Source: Frigididesulfovibrio sp031553235
GTDB lineage: Bacteria; Desulfobacterota; Desulfovibrionia; Desulfovibrionales; Desulfovibrionaceae
Direction of reading: 5' to 3'
DNA: 9,860 bases
Assembly (NCBI GenBank): GCA_031553235.1
Contig: JAVBLS010000069.1
Span: 1 to 9,860, forward strand
Shown: positions 1-5,850 of the stretch, in pieces
Layout: every line of letters begins with the position of its first letter
Numbering within the stretch: the first letter of the stretch is position 1
Notes under the pieces: model-generated
Databases searched by the model: none
Told to the model about the DNA's origin: nothing
Seen by the model: only the letters and a program-made list of their open reading frames with translations
Translations under genes and position numbers: made by a program

Positions 1-100
1 TTGCCCCCCCCCCGCCCCCCCCCCGGGGGCCCCCCCCCAGTTTCGGGGGGCCGCCCGGCGCGGCGCCGCGCCCCGACGCCTGCGGCGTTTAAGGTAGGGG
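1..100. other. C-rich low-complexity start of window
   Basis: Bases 1-40 are almost only C, in runs broken by single G residues and one G run. Bases 41-85 are G/C with short palindromic pieces. No ribosome binding site, credible reading frame or promoter is visible. The composition is far more extreme than the rest of the window. It may be a genuine homopolymer-rich intergenic stretch or a poorly resolved sequence end. The whole stretch from 1 to 298 has no supported gene; the only other item in it is repeat copy R1a. Confidence 0.5.
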
Positions 101-125
101 CGTCATAAGGTTCCCCCGACTCGCC

Positions 126-212
126 TCAGAGGCTCACCCCGGGAGCGGCTATGCGTTCCCGCAAGGACGGAAAAAATCCGGACGGTCTGAGCGGCCCCCA
201 CCAACCCGCGCG
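126..212 (-). repeat. Intergenic repeat R1, copy a
   Basis: This 87-bp segment matches 794-880 at 85 of 87 positions with no gaps; the two mismatches are at 194/862 and 207/875. Both copies have the same orientation, and both lie just 3' of a minus-strand gene (the CGGC gene here, the zraR-like gene for copy b). The strand is given as minus for that reason. No coding signal is seen. It contains an A6 tract followed by TCCGGA, the only part that pairs with a partner arm in copy b; here the partner arm is absent. Confidence 0.85.
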
Positions 213-298
213 GCAGCACAACTTTGTCGGAGGGTCTGAGCGGCCTTCGCCGGCTTTCGGTCCACCGATGCCTCTTCCCCGCCGGCGCGACCACCACA

Positions 299-628
299 TC
301 AATGGGTCCAGTCAACGACAGGCACCTTCTCCACCTTCCTTTCAATGGCGGCCTTCATGGCCTCATAATGCGGGCAGGGCATGCCGATGGGGTTGCCGTT
401 CTTGATGCAGGAGGCCAGAAAAATGACCTCCGCGCCCCGGTCGACGAGCATCTTGCCGCGGGCCACGGCCCGCTTGCCGGGACAGCCGCCGCAACTGACA
501 AAACCCACGACTTCGCACGGGCCGAAGGCCTCGAAGGCCAGCTTGCCGGCGGCGGCGGTCTTGAAATCGGTCGTGCCCGGACACATGTCTTCGGTCTGTT
601 GACAGCGGATGATGCCTGCTTTTTTCAT
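299..628 (-). CDS. CGGC domain-containing protein
   Basis: This 109-residue, probably cytoplasmic protein carries the CGGC-family signature at residues 46-49 followed by PGKR. It has seven cysteines (9, 16, 38, 46, 49, 74, 85) and a CPH motif at 85-87. The family is short, Cys-rich, common in anaerobes, and thought to bind metal or an iron-sulfur cluster through its conserved Cys/His residues; no reaction is established. The ATG at 628 is well supported, because AAGGAG lies seven bases upstream (complement of 636-641). There is no signal peptide or membrane segment. It appears monocistronic: a 15-bp perfect dyad lies about 40 bp upstream of the start (669-683), and repeat R1a lies downstream. 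Its position next to a metal-responsive two-component system suggests, without proving, a metal or redox role. Confidence 0.85.
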   Translation of the reverse strand: MKKAGIIRCQQTEDMCPGTTDFKTAAAGKLAFEAFGPCEVVGFVSCGGCPGKRAVARGKMLVDRGAEVIFLASCIKNGNPIGMPCPHYEAMKAAIERKVEKVPVVDWTH

Positions 629-668
629 GGCTGCGCTCCTTATGGGCTACGGTCTTTAGAGGTTTTCA

Positions 669-683
669 AGTATTCTGAATACT
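669..683. promoter_or_regulatory. Perfect dyad upstream of CGGC gene
   Basis: The palindrome AGTATTCTGAATACT has two perfect 7-base arms around one central base. It lies 41-55 bp upstream of the CGGC start codon, in the only AT-rich part of this gap. Position and symmetry fit an operator for a dimeric repressor or activator. The regulator is not identifiable, and no convincing -35/-10 pair was found around it. Confidence 0.45.
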
Positions 684-744
684 AATACACAACCGTCTCG
701 CGTGTCCACGGCGGGAATGATTACACGCCCCCGTGGTCCGCGAT

Positions 745-854
745 GCCGTCCGGATTTTTTCGTCCGCAGACGGGAGGTTGATACGCGATGCCTTCAGAGG
801 CTCACCCCGGGAGCGGCTATGCGTTCCCGCAAGGACGGAAAAAATCCGGACGGT
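745..854. repeat. Long-range inverted repeat enclosing most of R1b
   Basis: Bases 745-760 (GCCGTCCGGATTTTTT) are complementary to 839-854 at 15 of 16 positions, leaving a 78-base loop. The right arm is inside repeat R1b; the left arm has no equivalent next to R1a. A transcript leaving the zraR-like gene could fold this way, with T-rich arms at the stem base, so it could act as a terminator-like or mobile repeat unit. Neither is proven. Confidence 0.6.
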
Positions 855-880
855 CTGAGCGCCCCCCACCAACCTGCGCG
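794..880 (-). repeat. Intergenic repeat R1, copy b
   Basis: This is the second copy of the 87-bp repeat at 126-212 (85 of 87 identical, same orientation). Its edge is 20 bp past the stop codon of the zraR-like gene. The 271-bp gap between that gene and the CGGC gene otherwise holds the inverted-repeat arm at 745-760 and the dyad at 669-683. No gene was supported in the gap. Confidence 0.85.
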
Positions 881-899
881 CCGGCCGACCTCTCCCCCT

Positions 900-2276
900 T
901 CACTTGCCCCCGCCGTTGCCGTTCCCTTCCAGCTTGGCGAGCAAAGTCTTGCGGTTGATCCCGAGCCGCCGCGCCGCCTCGCTCTTGTTGCCGCCGGCCT
1001 GCTCCAGGGTGTCGAGCACGGCCATGCGTTCGATTTCTTCCAGGGTCATGTTGGCGAAATCCCTTTTGCCCGATCGAACGGCCTCGCCCTCTTCCAGCAG
1101 GCCCGGGGGCAGCTCGCGCTCGCTGATATATTCGCCCACCAGCAAAACCACGGCCCGCTCCACAGCGTTTTCCAGCTCGCGCACGTTGCCCGGCCAGGCA
1201 TACTTGAGCAGCCGGTCCATGGCCGTGGGGGTGAAGCCCTTGACCGTCTTGGCGTTTCTCCCTGCGAACATCTTCAGAAAATGCGCGGCCAGCAGCGGGA
1301 TATCCTCGCGGCGCTCGCGCAGGGGCGGCAGTTGCAGCGCGACCACGTTCAGGCGGTAGTAGAGATCCCCGCGAAAACGACCCTCTTCCACTTCCTGCTT
1401 GAGATCCCGGTTGGTGGCGGCCAGAATGCGCACATCCACCTTGATGGTCTGATCCCCGCCCACCCGTTGCAGCTCGCGTTCCTGGATGACCCGCAAGAGC
1501 TTGACCTGCATGGACTGAGGGATTTCACCGACTTCGTCGAGAAAAATTGTGCCCTTGTCGGCGGCCAGAAAACGGCCTTCGCGCCGCTTCTCAGCCCCGG
1601 TAAAGGCCCCTTTTTCGTGCCCGAACAGCTCCGACTCCAGCAGGGTTTCGGTCAGGGCCGCGCAGTTGACCGCCACGTACGGCCCTTTGCGCCGGTTGCT
1701 GCCCGCGTGGATCAGCCTGGCCACAACCTCCTTGCCCGTGCCCGATTCGCCGCTGATCAGCACTGTGGCCTCGGAGGGGGCAATGGCCGCGACCAGTTCC
1801 AGCACCCGGCGCATGGCCGGGCTCTTGCCGATGACGTTCCTGGCCTCGCCGGCCGAGGGCAGCCCGGCCCGCAGCGCCCGCACCTCGTCGCGCAGGGCGG
1901 CGTGGTCCAGGGCGCGCTCCAGGGCCGCCTTCAGCGCGTCAAAGGCCAGGGGCTTGGTCAGATAGTCGTAGGCCCCGCTCTTCAGGGCCTCCACGGCGTT
2001 CTCCACGTCGGAAAAGGCGGTCATGATCACAATGGGAATGGCCGGGTTGTAGGCCTTGATCGCCCGGGTGGCCTCAATGCCGCTCATGCCGCTCATGCGC
2101 ACGTCCATGAGGATCAGGTCAAAGGGCCGGGCGCGGCAAAGCTCGACGGCGGCCTCGCCGCTGTACGCGCCCACTGTGGCGTAGCCCCACTCTTCCAGCA
2201 GGGTGCGCAGCATTTCGCGGTGGTTCTGGTCGTCGTCCACCACCAGCAGTTGGATGTTCGGGCTCGAAGAAGTCAT
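900..2276 (-). CDS. zraR: Sigma-54-dependent response regulator, ZraR/AtoC type
   Basis: This 458-residue NtrC-family activator binds DNA and uses ATP hydrolysis to open sigma-54 promoters when phosphorylated by its partner kinase. Domains in order are a receiver (about 8-122; acidic pocket D14-D15, phospho-acceptor D58, T86, K108), an AAA+ domain (about 147-370; Walker A GESGTGKE at 176-183, sigma-54 contact loop GAFTGA at 223-228, Walker B with D247 and E248), and a C-terminal Fis-type helix-turn-helix (about 410-450, with NKSEAARRLGI). All key residues are present. The start at 2276 has AAGGAA just upstream. It follows the kinase gene by 28 bp on the same strand, so the two form one operon. 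The probable target is the sigma-54 promoter at 4365-4380. The symbol is by family and context; AtoC/HydG-type regulators look very similar. Confidence 0.92.
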   Translation of the reverse strand: MTSSSPNIQLLVVDDDQNHREMLRTLLEEWGYATVGAYSGEAAVELCRARPFDLILMDVRMSGMSGIEATRAIKAYNPAIPIVIMTAFSDVENAVEALKSGAYDYLTKPLAFDALKAALERALDHAALRDEVRALRAGLPSAGEARNVIGKSPAMRRVLELVAAIAPSEATVLISGESGTGKEVVARLIHAGSNRRKGPYVAVNCAALTETLLESELFGHEKGAFTGAEKRREGRFLAADKGTIFLDEVGEIPQSMQVKLLRVIQERELQRVGGDQTIKVDVRILAATNRDLKQEVEEGRFRGDLYYRLNVVALQLPPLRERREDIPLLAAHFLKMFAGRNAKTVKGFTPTAMDRLLKYAWPGNVRELENAVERAVVLLVGEYISERELPPGLLEEGEAVRSGKRDFANMTLEEIERMAVLDTLEQAGGNKSEAARRLGINRKTLLAKLEGNGNGGGK

Positions 2277-2304
2277 GAATATTCCTTGTATGCGGGCGAA
2301 AGAT

Positions 2305-4131
2305 TTATTTGGCCAAAGGTAATGTAATTGTGAATTCAGCCCCCGCCCCCACCGCGCTCTCCAGGCGAATGCTCCCGCCGTGGCCCTCGATAATCTGGTG
2401 GACTATGGCCAGGCCGAGCCCGGTGCCCGAAGGCTTGGTGGTGAAATAGGGAGTGAAGATCGCGGCCTGGTCCGCCTCGGCAATGCCCGGCCCGGTGTCG
2501 GCCACAACCAGACTGAAGGTCTCGGCCTCGGGGTGCGGCCGCAGGCCCACCCGCAACTCGCCGCCCGTCTCCATGGCCTGGGCCGCGTTCAGGAACAGGT
2601 TCAGCAGGGCCTGAGTCAAACGCTCCGGGCTGACCCGCACCGTGGGGAAGTCCGGGTCTTGCTCGACCAGCACCGTGATGTCCTTGGCCTTCAGGTCGGC
2701 CGAGGCCAGGCGCAGGGCCCGGTCCACGACCTCGCGCAAATCGGCTTCCACCAGGGTGACCGCGGCCGGGCGGGCAAAGTCCAAAAGTTCCGAAACCACC
2801 CGGTTTAGCCGGTCCACTTCGGCCACCATGGTCTCGGCGGCTTCTTCCTCGCGGCCTCCCGGTTGGCTCCGTTTGGCCAGGTAAGTGGCGATGCCCTTGA
2901 TCGTGCTCAAAGGATTGCGAATCTCATGGGCCACGCCCGAGGCCAGTTTGCCCAGCGCGGTCAGGCGGTCGTTGCGCTGGGCCTCGGCCCGCAGGCGCTT
3001 CATTTCCGTGGTTTCGCGCAAAATGAACAGGTGGCCCAGAAAGACCCCGTCATCGTTGTGCATGGTGGCCGCGCCCAGTTCGACGGAGACCGGTTTTTTG
3101 CCCGACACCAACAAGTCGATATCCCGCTCAAAAATCTTGTCTTTCCTGTCCAGAGCGGCGATCAGCCCGCCCCAATCCAGGCCGGGCAATTGCGCCAAAG
3201 GCATCCCGGCCGCGTCTTTGGCCCGCAGGTTGAGCAATGACAGGGCCGTGGCGTTGACCATGGCCACCTTGCCGGCCGGGTCGCCGGTCAGGAGTCCCAG
3301 GGGCAGGTTGGCCACCACCTCGCCCGCCATGGCCTGCGAATCGCGCAACATGCGCCGGGAACGGCGATGGTTGTGGGCCCAGAACAGCGAAACCACCCCG
3401 GCCAGGCCCAGAGCTGCCACCAGGCAGGCGGAAAAGACGCTGTTGCGGAAATCCTGGGCCAGGGCCTCTTCAAAGGGCCGGCTGTCCAGGCCGACAAAGA
3501 CGATATCCGTGGCCGGCGACCTCATGCCCGAATCGCCGCCTGTCATGCCCGTGCTGCCCGGTGTCGGGCGGTCGTCGCGCATCATGGCGCCGCCGCGCCC
3601 CGTGCCGCCCATCATGCCGCCGTGCCGGCCAGGCCAGTGCGAGCCGTGCCCCCCGCCCCGAACGGGCACAAAGGAGCGGAAGACCTCAAAAACCCTTTTG
3701 CCGTTCCACTCCCACATACGCCAGTCCGGCGTCCCGGCCGCATCCCGCGCCGGCAGCCGGTTTTGGGCAATCCTGCCGCCGACCTGGGTCGGGTCGCTGT
3801 CGGCCAGAATGTTGCCGTCCTCGTCGGTCACGGCCATGAAAATGATCCCGGGCTGCTTGGCGGTCTCTTCCACCAGGGTCTGCAGCGACCGGGGGTCGCT
3901 GCCGTGCATGCCCATCCAGGTGCGCGTCCCGGCCTCCAGGGCCCAGATCAGCGCTTCGGCCCGGTCCATCATGTTCTGGGTCATGGACTGCTTTTCGCGC
4001 TGGGCGTTTTTCACGGCCATCACGGTGATGGCCAGGCCGAGAATCACGGCCGTGCCCAGAAGCAGCCAGGGTGAGAGTCCAAAAAAAAGACTGCGGAAAA
4101 CGGAGGTTTTCTTTTGCGGCTTGCTGTTCAT
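2305..4131 (-). CDS. zraS: Membrane sensor histidine kinase, ZraS-like, with Gly/His/Met-rich sensor insert
   Basis: This 608-residue inner-membrane kinase is predicted to phosphorylate the regulator encoded 28 bp downstream. It has a first membrane segment (about 20-40), a periplasmic sensor domain (about 41-230), a second membrane segment (about 231-251), a PAS-like region (about 266-375), the HisKA motif HEIRNP with phospho-acceptor H402, and an HATPase_c domain with N-box N511/N515, D545 in DTGPGI, the PYFTTK segment at 561-566 and GTGLG at 569-573. It is longer than typical ZraS (about 465 aa). The extra length includes a low-complexity periplasmic insert at about 158-205 with His162, 165, 170 and Met173, 174, 183, 184, 196, 203. 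That composition resembles the tail of the ZraP-like protein. No clear ribosome binding site precedes the ATG at 4131, but no better in-frame start retains the first membrane segment. Ligand is inferred to be a metal; which one cannot be read. Confidence 0.9.
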   Translation of the reverse strand: MNSKPQKKTSVFRSLFFGLSPWLLLGTAVILGLAITVMAVKNAQREKQSMTQNMMDRAEALIWALEAGTRTWMGMHGSDPRSLQTLVEETAKQPGIIFMAVTDEDGNILADSDPTQVGGRIAQNRLPARDAAGTPDWRMWEWNGKRVFEVFRSFVPVRGGGHGSHWPGRHGGMMGGTGRGGAMMRDDRPTPGSTGMTGGDSGMRSPATDIVFVGLDSRPFEEALAQDFRNSVFSACLVAALGLAGVVSLFWAHNHRRSRRMLRDSQAMAGEVVANLPLGLLTGDPAGKVAMVNATALSLLNLRAKDAAGMPLAQLPGLDWGGLIAALDRKDKIFERDIDLLVSGKKPVSVELGAATMHNDDGVFLGHLFILRETTEMKRLRAEAQRNDRLTALGKLASGVAHEIRNPLSTIKGIATYLAKRSQPGGREEEAAETMVAEVDRLNRVVSELLDFARPAAVTLVEADLREVVDRALRLASADLKAKDITVLVEQDPDFPTVRVSPERLTQALLNLFLNAAQAMETGGELRVGLRPHPEAETFSLVVADTGPGIAEADQAAIFTPYFTTKPSGTGLGLAIVHQIIEGHGGSIRLESAVGAGAEFTITLPLAK

Positions 4132-4212
4132 GGGGTGTCTGCGTTTAAAGGGGGAGTCGAGCCGCCCCGGCGGAAGAGAAGGAGCGCTTCAGGAAAATAG
4201 GCCCTAACCCGG

Positions 4213-4229
4213 CAGGTGGTCAACACCTG
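4213..4229. promoter_or_regulatory. Candidate enhancer dyad for the sigma-54 promoter
   Basis: CAGGTG-GTCAA-CACCTG is a perfect dyad with 6-base arms, in the divergent region between the kinase gene and the SHOCT gene. It lies about 162-178 bp upstream of the start site predicted from the sigma-54 motif, a typical distance for activators of the NtrC family. The first nine bases (CAGGTGGTC) recur at 4393-4401, at the predicted transcription start. Binding by the ZraR-like protein is inferred from position only. Confidence 0.45.
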
Positions 4230-4364
4230 ATGGGGAATTTTAGGACGGCTTATTTCAATATGGGTAAAATTTGGATAATATGTGCTGCATCCGGCTGGGG
4301 CATTTTTTACTACTGTGATTTTTTAATTAATAATTTCACACTATTATAGATTTTTTTCAACGGC

Positions 4365-4380
4365 CGGCACGGGCTTTGCC
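4365..4380 (+). promoter_or_regulatory. Sigma-54 (RpoN) promoter
   Basis: CGGCAC-GGGCT-TTGC matches the consensus TGGCAC-N5-TTGC at all but the first base. The GG (4366-4367) and GC (4378-4379) pairs are separated by exactly ten bases, as sigma-54 requires. The predicted start is near 4391, about 95 bp before the SHOCT start codon. An AT-rich stretch (about 4240-4360) lies between it and the upstream dyad, suitable for DNA bending. It is the only such motif I found in the divergent region, so the zraSR-like operon probably uses another promoter. Confidence 0.8.
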
Positions 4381-4485
4381 CTAAGAGGGGCACAGGTGGT
4401 CGAAAAAGGGACCACGGAAAAAAGACAACCGGGGCCGGCGGAATACGGACGCACCCGGACGGCGCAAGCCGGAGGAGCAAGAATC

Positions 4486-4716
4486 ATGTACGGATGTCAG
4501 TTTGGAGCGGGAAGCGGTTTTGGTATGGGAGGCCCGTGGTCGGCAATGCTGCTCCCCTTCGTCGTGGCCGGCCTGCTTGTCTGGCTGGGCATCGGGTTGC
4601 TCCACAAAAAGCCGGGCCATGCGGATCAGCGCGATTCGTTGCGGATTCTGAAACGGCGGCTGGCCTCCGGCGAGATAACTTTAGAGGAATTCGAAGCCCT
4701 GAAAAAAGTGCTTTGA
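4486..4716 (+). CDS. SHOCT-domain small membrane protein
   Basis: This 76-residue protein has a Gly/Met-rich N-terminus (YGCQFGAGSGFGMGG), one membrane segment (about 20-40) and a C-terminal SHOCT motif (about 54-76, LKRRLASGEITLEEFEALKK). The ATG at 4486 is chosen because GGAGG at 4471-4475 precedes it by ten bases; an upstream in-frame ATG at 4396 lacks this signal. SHOCT is a short helical motif at the ends of many bacterial proteins, often tied to oligomerisation or membrane anchoring; no enzyme activity is expected. Small proteins of this layout are common beside metal-resistance genes. It is first behind the sigma-54 promoter and is probably co-transcribed with the next two genes, although R2a separates it from them. 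Its exact job is unknown. Confidence 0.82.
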   Translation: MYGCQFGAGSGFGMGGPWSAMLLPFVVAGLLVWLGIGLLHKKPGHADQRDSLRILKRRLASGEITLEEFEALKKVL

Positions 4717-4727
4717 TTTCAATGGAA

Positions 4728-4911
4728 CAATTTCACTTTAAAATTGTCTCTGAAACCATGTTGCCGGCCGGCTTTGGAACGAGCCCGCAAGCAAATAAGG
4801 GCTGCGAAGGGCGACGGACCGGCAATGCCGCCGAGGAATCGAAAGTATGTTCCGTGCGGCCGCGGGCCGCAGCCCGCTTGCGCGTCCGCCGGAGCGGATG
4901 AACATTTTCAA
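4728..4911 (+). repeat. Dispersed repeat R2, copy a
   Basis: This 184-bp sequence is closely similar to 6434-6590 in the same orientation, apart from scattered, mostly transition differences and an extra piece of about 26 bp around 4861-4886 that itself contains CGGGC-CGCA-GCCCG. The outer ends form an imperfect terminal inverted repeat: TTAAAATTGT (4738-4747) against the complement of 4902-4911, 8 of 10. Internal TTGCCGG and CCGGCAA can pair. Differences between copies show no third-codon-position bias, arguing against coding. It lies 11 bp after the SHOCT stop, inside the presumed operon, so it would be transcribed. Confidence 0.8.
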
Positions 4912-4978
4912 TGTCGATCTGCTCCATACACAGATTTCAATCCACGAAACCTTTACCAATTGTCCAAGGAGAACGAAA

Positions 4979-5176
4979 ATGTCCGGCATCACACAAAAAA
5001 CCACCCTGTTCACGGCCGCTCTGGCGTTTGCCTTTGCCCTTACCCTGGCGCTCACCCCGCCGGCAGCGCAGGCCGAGCCCCTTGACGGCAAGAACATCTC
5101 GCAGACCTGGTGCCTGGGCCACGGCGGGCACGGCGGGCATGGCGGCCATGGCGGCTACGGCGGCTACGGCCACTAA
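4979..5176 (+). CDS. Secreted Gly/His-rich small protein
   Basis: This 65-residue protein starts at the ATG at 4979, with AAGGAG six bases upstream. Residues 1-32 form a clear Sec signal peptide ending PAAQA. The mature part is only about 33 residues: a short linker with one Cys, then (H/Y)GG repeats ending YGGYGH. I do not recognise a named family. His-rich repeats of this kind usually bind Ni, Zn or Cu, so a periplasmic metal-binding role is plausible given its place between the SHOCT and ZraP-like genes. The repeats come from 9-bp tandem units in the DNA, so their number may vary between strains. A strong hairpin starts 8 bp past the stop. Larger upstream in-frame starts lie inside repeat R2a and lack a binding site. 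Confidence 0.75.
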   Translation: MSGITQKTTLFTAALAFAFALTLALTPPAAQAEPLDGKNISQTWCLGHGGHGGHGGHGGYGGYGH

Positions 5177-5183
5177 ACCGGCA

Positions 5184-5228
5184 GGGGGTGTCGTCACGAG
5201 GGCCTTTTGCCCTGGTGGCGACACCCCC
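5184..5228 (+). promoter_or_regulatory. Strong intercistronic hairpin
   Basis: The arms GGGGGTGTCGTCAC (5184-5197) and GTGGCGACACCCCC (5215-5228) pair at 14 positions, one as G-U in RNA. After one G/G mismatch, a further 5-bp stem (AGGGC with GCCCT) closes on a CTTTT loop. No T run follows, so it is not a standard terminator. Between two operon genes it more likely stabilises or processes the message, setting the level of the Gly/His peptide against the ZraP-like protein. Confidence 0.7.
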
Positions 5229-5271
5229 GAAGAATCACAGTACACACCAACATACATATGAGGAAAAGACC

Positions 5272-5760
5272 ATGAACAAGACGATATTTACCACAGCGGC
5301 AACGGCCCTGGCTTTTGCCTTCATGCTCGGCATCAGCGGCCCGGCCGCCGCCCACATGATGGGGCAACAGAACATGAGCCCCGAACAATACAAAGCCATG
5401 CAGGACACCTACACCGACTTTGGCAAAAAGATCGAGCCGTTGCGGCAGCAGCTTTTCGCCAAGCAGGCCGAACTCAACGACCTGTATGCCAAGGGCACGC
5501 CGCAGAGCGATGCCGGGGTCCAGGCTCTGCTCAAGGATCTCGGCGACCTTGACGCCAAGATGTACGCCGCCCGCGCCGATCTGCGCGGACAACTGATCGC
5601 CAAGGGCGTGCCCATGAACGCCGGCATGGGCCACGGCATGATGATGGGCATGGCGGGTTCCGGCTGCCCGATGATGGCCGGCGGCATGATGGGACGCGGC
5701 ATGGGACACGGCATGGGACACGGCATGGGATACGGCATGATGGGGACCACCAACCAATAG
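5272..5760 (+). CDS. zraP: ZraP/Spy/CpxP-like periplasmic metal-binding protein
   Basis: This 162-residue protein has a Sec signal peptide (1-27, cleaved after AAA before HMMG), a mostly helical core (about 34-115) beginning MSPEQYKAMQ and typical of the heavy-metal-resistance/Spy/CpxP fold, and a low-complexity tail (about 118-162) with 14 Met, 3 His and 1 Cys. In Enterobacteria ZraP is a periplasmic zinc-binding chaperone induced by ZraSR through sigma-54, which fits the neighbours here. The Met-rich tail would suit Cu(I), Ag or Zn binding, so the metal remains open. Part of the tail is built of 12-bp tandem units encoding GMGH/GMGY. AGGAAAA lies about seven bases upstream of the ATG. It is last in the operon: the hairpin at 5791-5816 follows and cheX converges. 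Confidence 0.85.
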   Translation: MNKTIFTTAATALAFAFMLGISGPAAAHMMGQQNMSPEQYKAMQDTYTDFGKKIEPLRQQLFAKQAELNDLYAKGTPQSDAGVQALLKDLGDLDAKMYAARADLRGQLIAKGVPMNAGMGHGMMMGMAGSGCPMMAGGMMGRGMGHGMGHGMGYGMMGTTNQ

Positions 5761-5790
5761 GCAACGCCACGCGGCAAATGGCGGAAACCG

Positions 5791-5816
5791 GAGCCCGGCC
5801 TGAAAAGGCCGGGCTC
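5791..5816. terminator. Terminator-like hairpin between zraP and cheX
   Basis: GAGCCCGGCC and GGCCGGGCTC are perfect 10-bp arms around a TGAAAA loop. It begins 30 bp after the zraP-like stop and lies 35 bp past the end of convergent cheX, so it may end both transcripts. There is no T run on either side, so it could instead be a protective 3'-end hairpin. Confidence 0.6.
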
Positions 5817-5850
5817 TGCTCATATGGATATGGAGGAGAGTTCCGCCATG

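Noticed and set aside
702..2327. A 541-codon open frame on the plus strand
   Set aside because: It lies opposite the zraR-like gene, whose domains and catalytic residues are complete on the minus strand. Its product is low-complexity and Gln/His-rich without domains, a typical shadow of GC-rich coding DNA.
2885..4207. A 440-codon open frame opposite the sensor kinase
   Set aside because: It has no ribosome binding site and no recognisable domain, and its Ser/Arg/Pro-rich composition is that of an antisense shadow. The kinase on the other strand is complete.
4341..4356. Minus-strand TATAAT as a promoter for the kinase operon
   Set aside because: TTGAAA lies only six bases from it, and no acceptable -35 element is at 16-18 bp. 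The kinase operon promoter remains unidentified.
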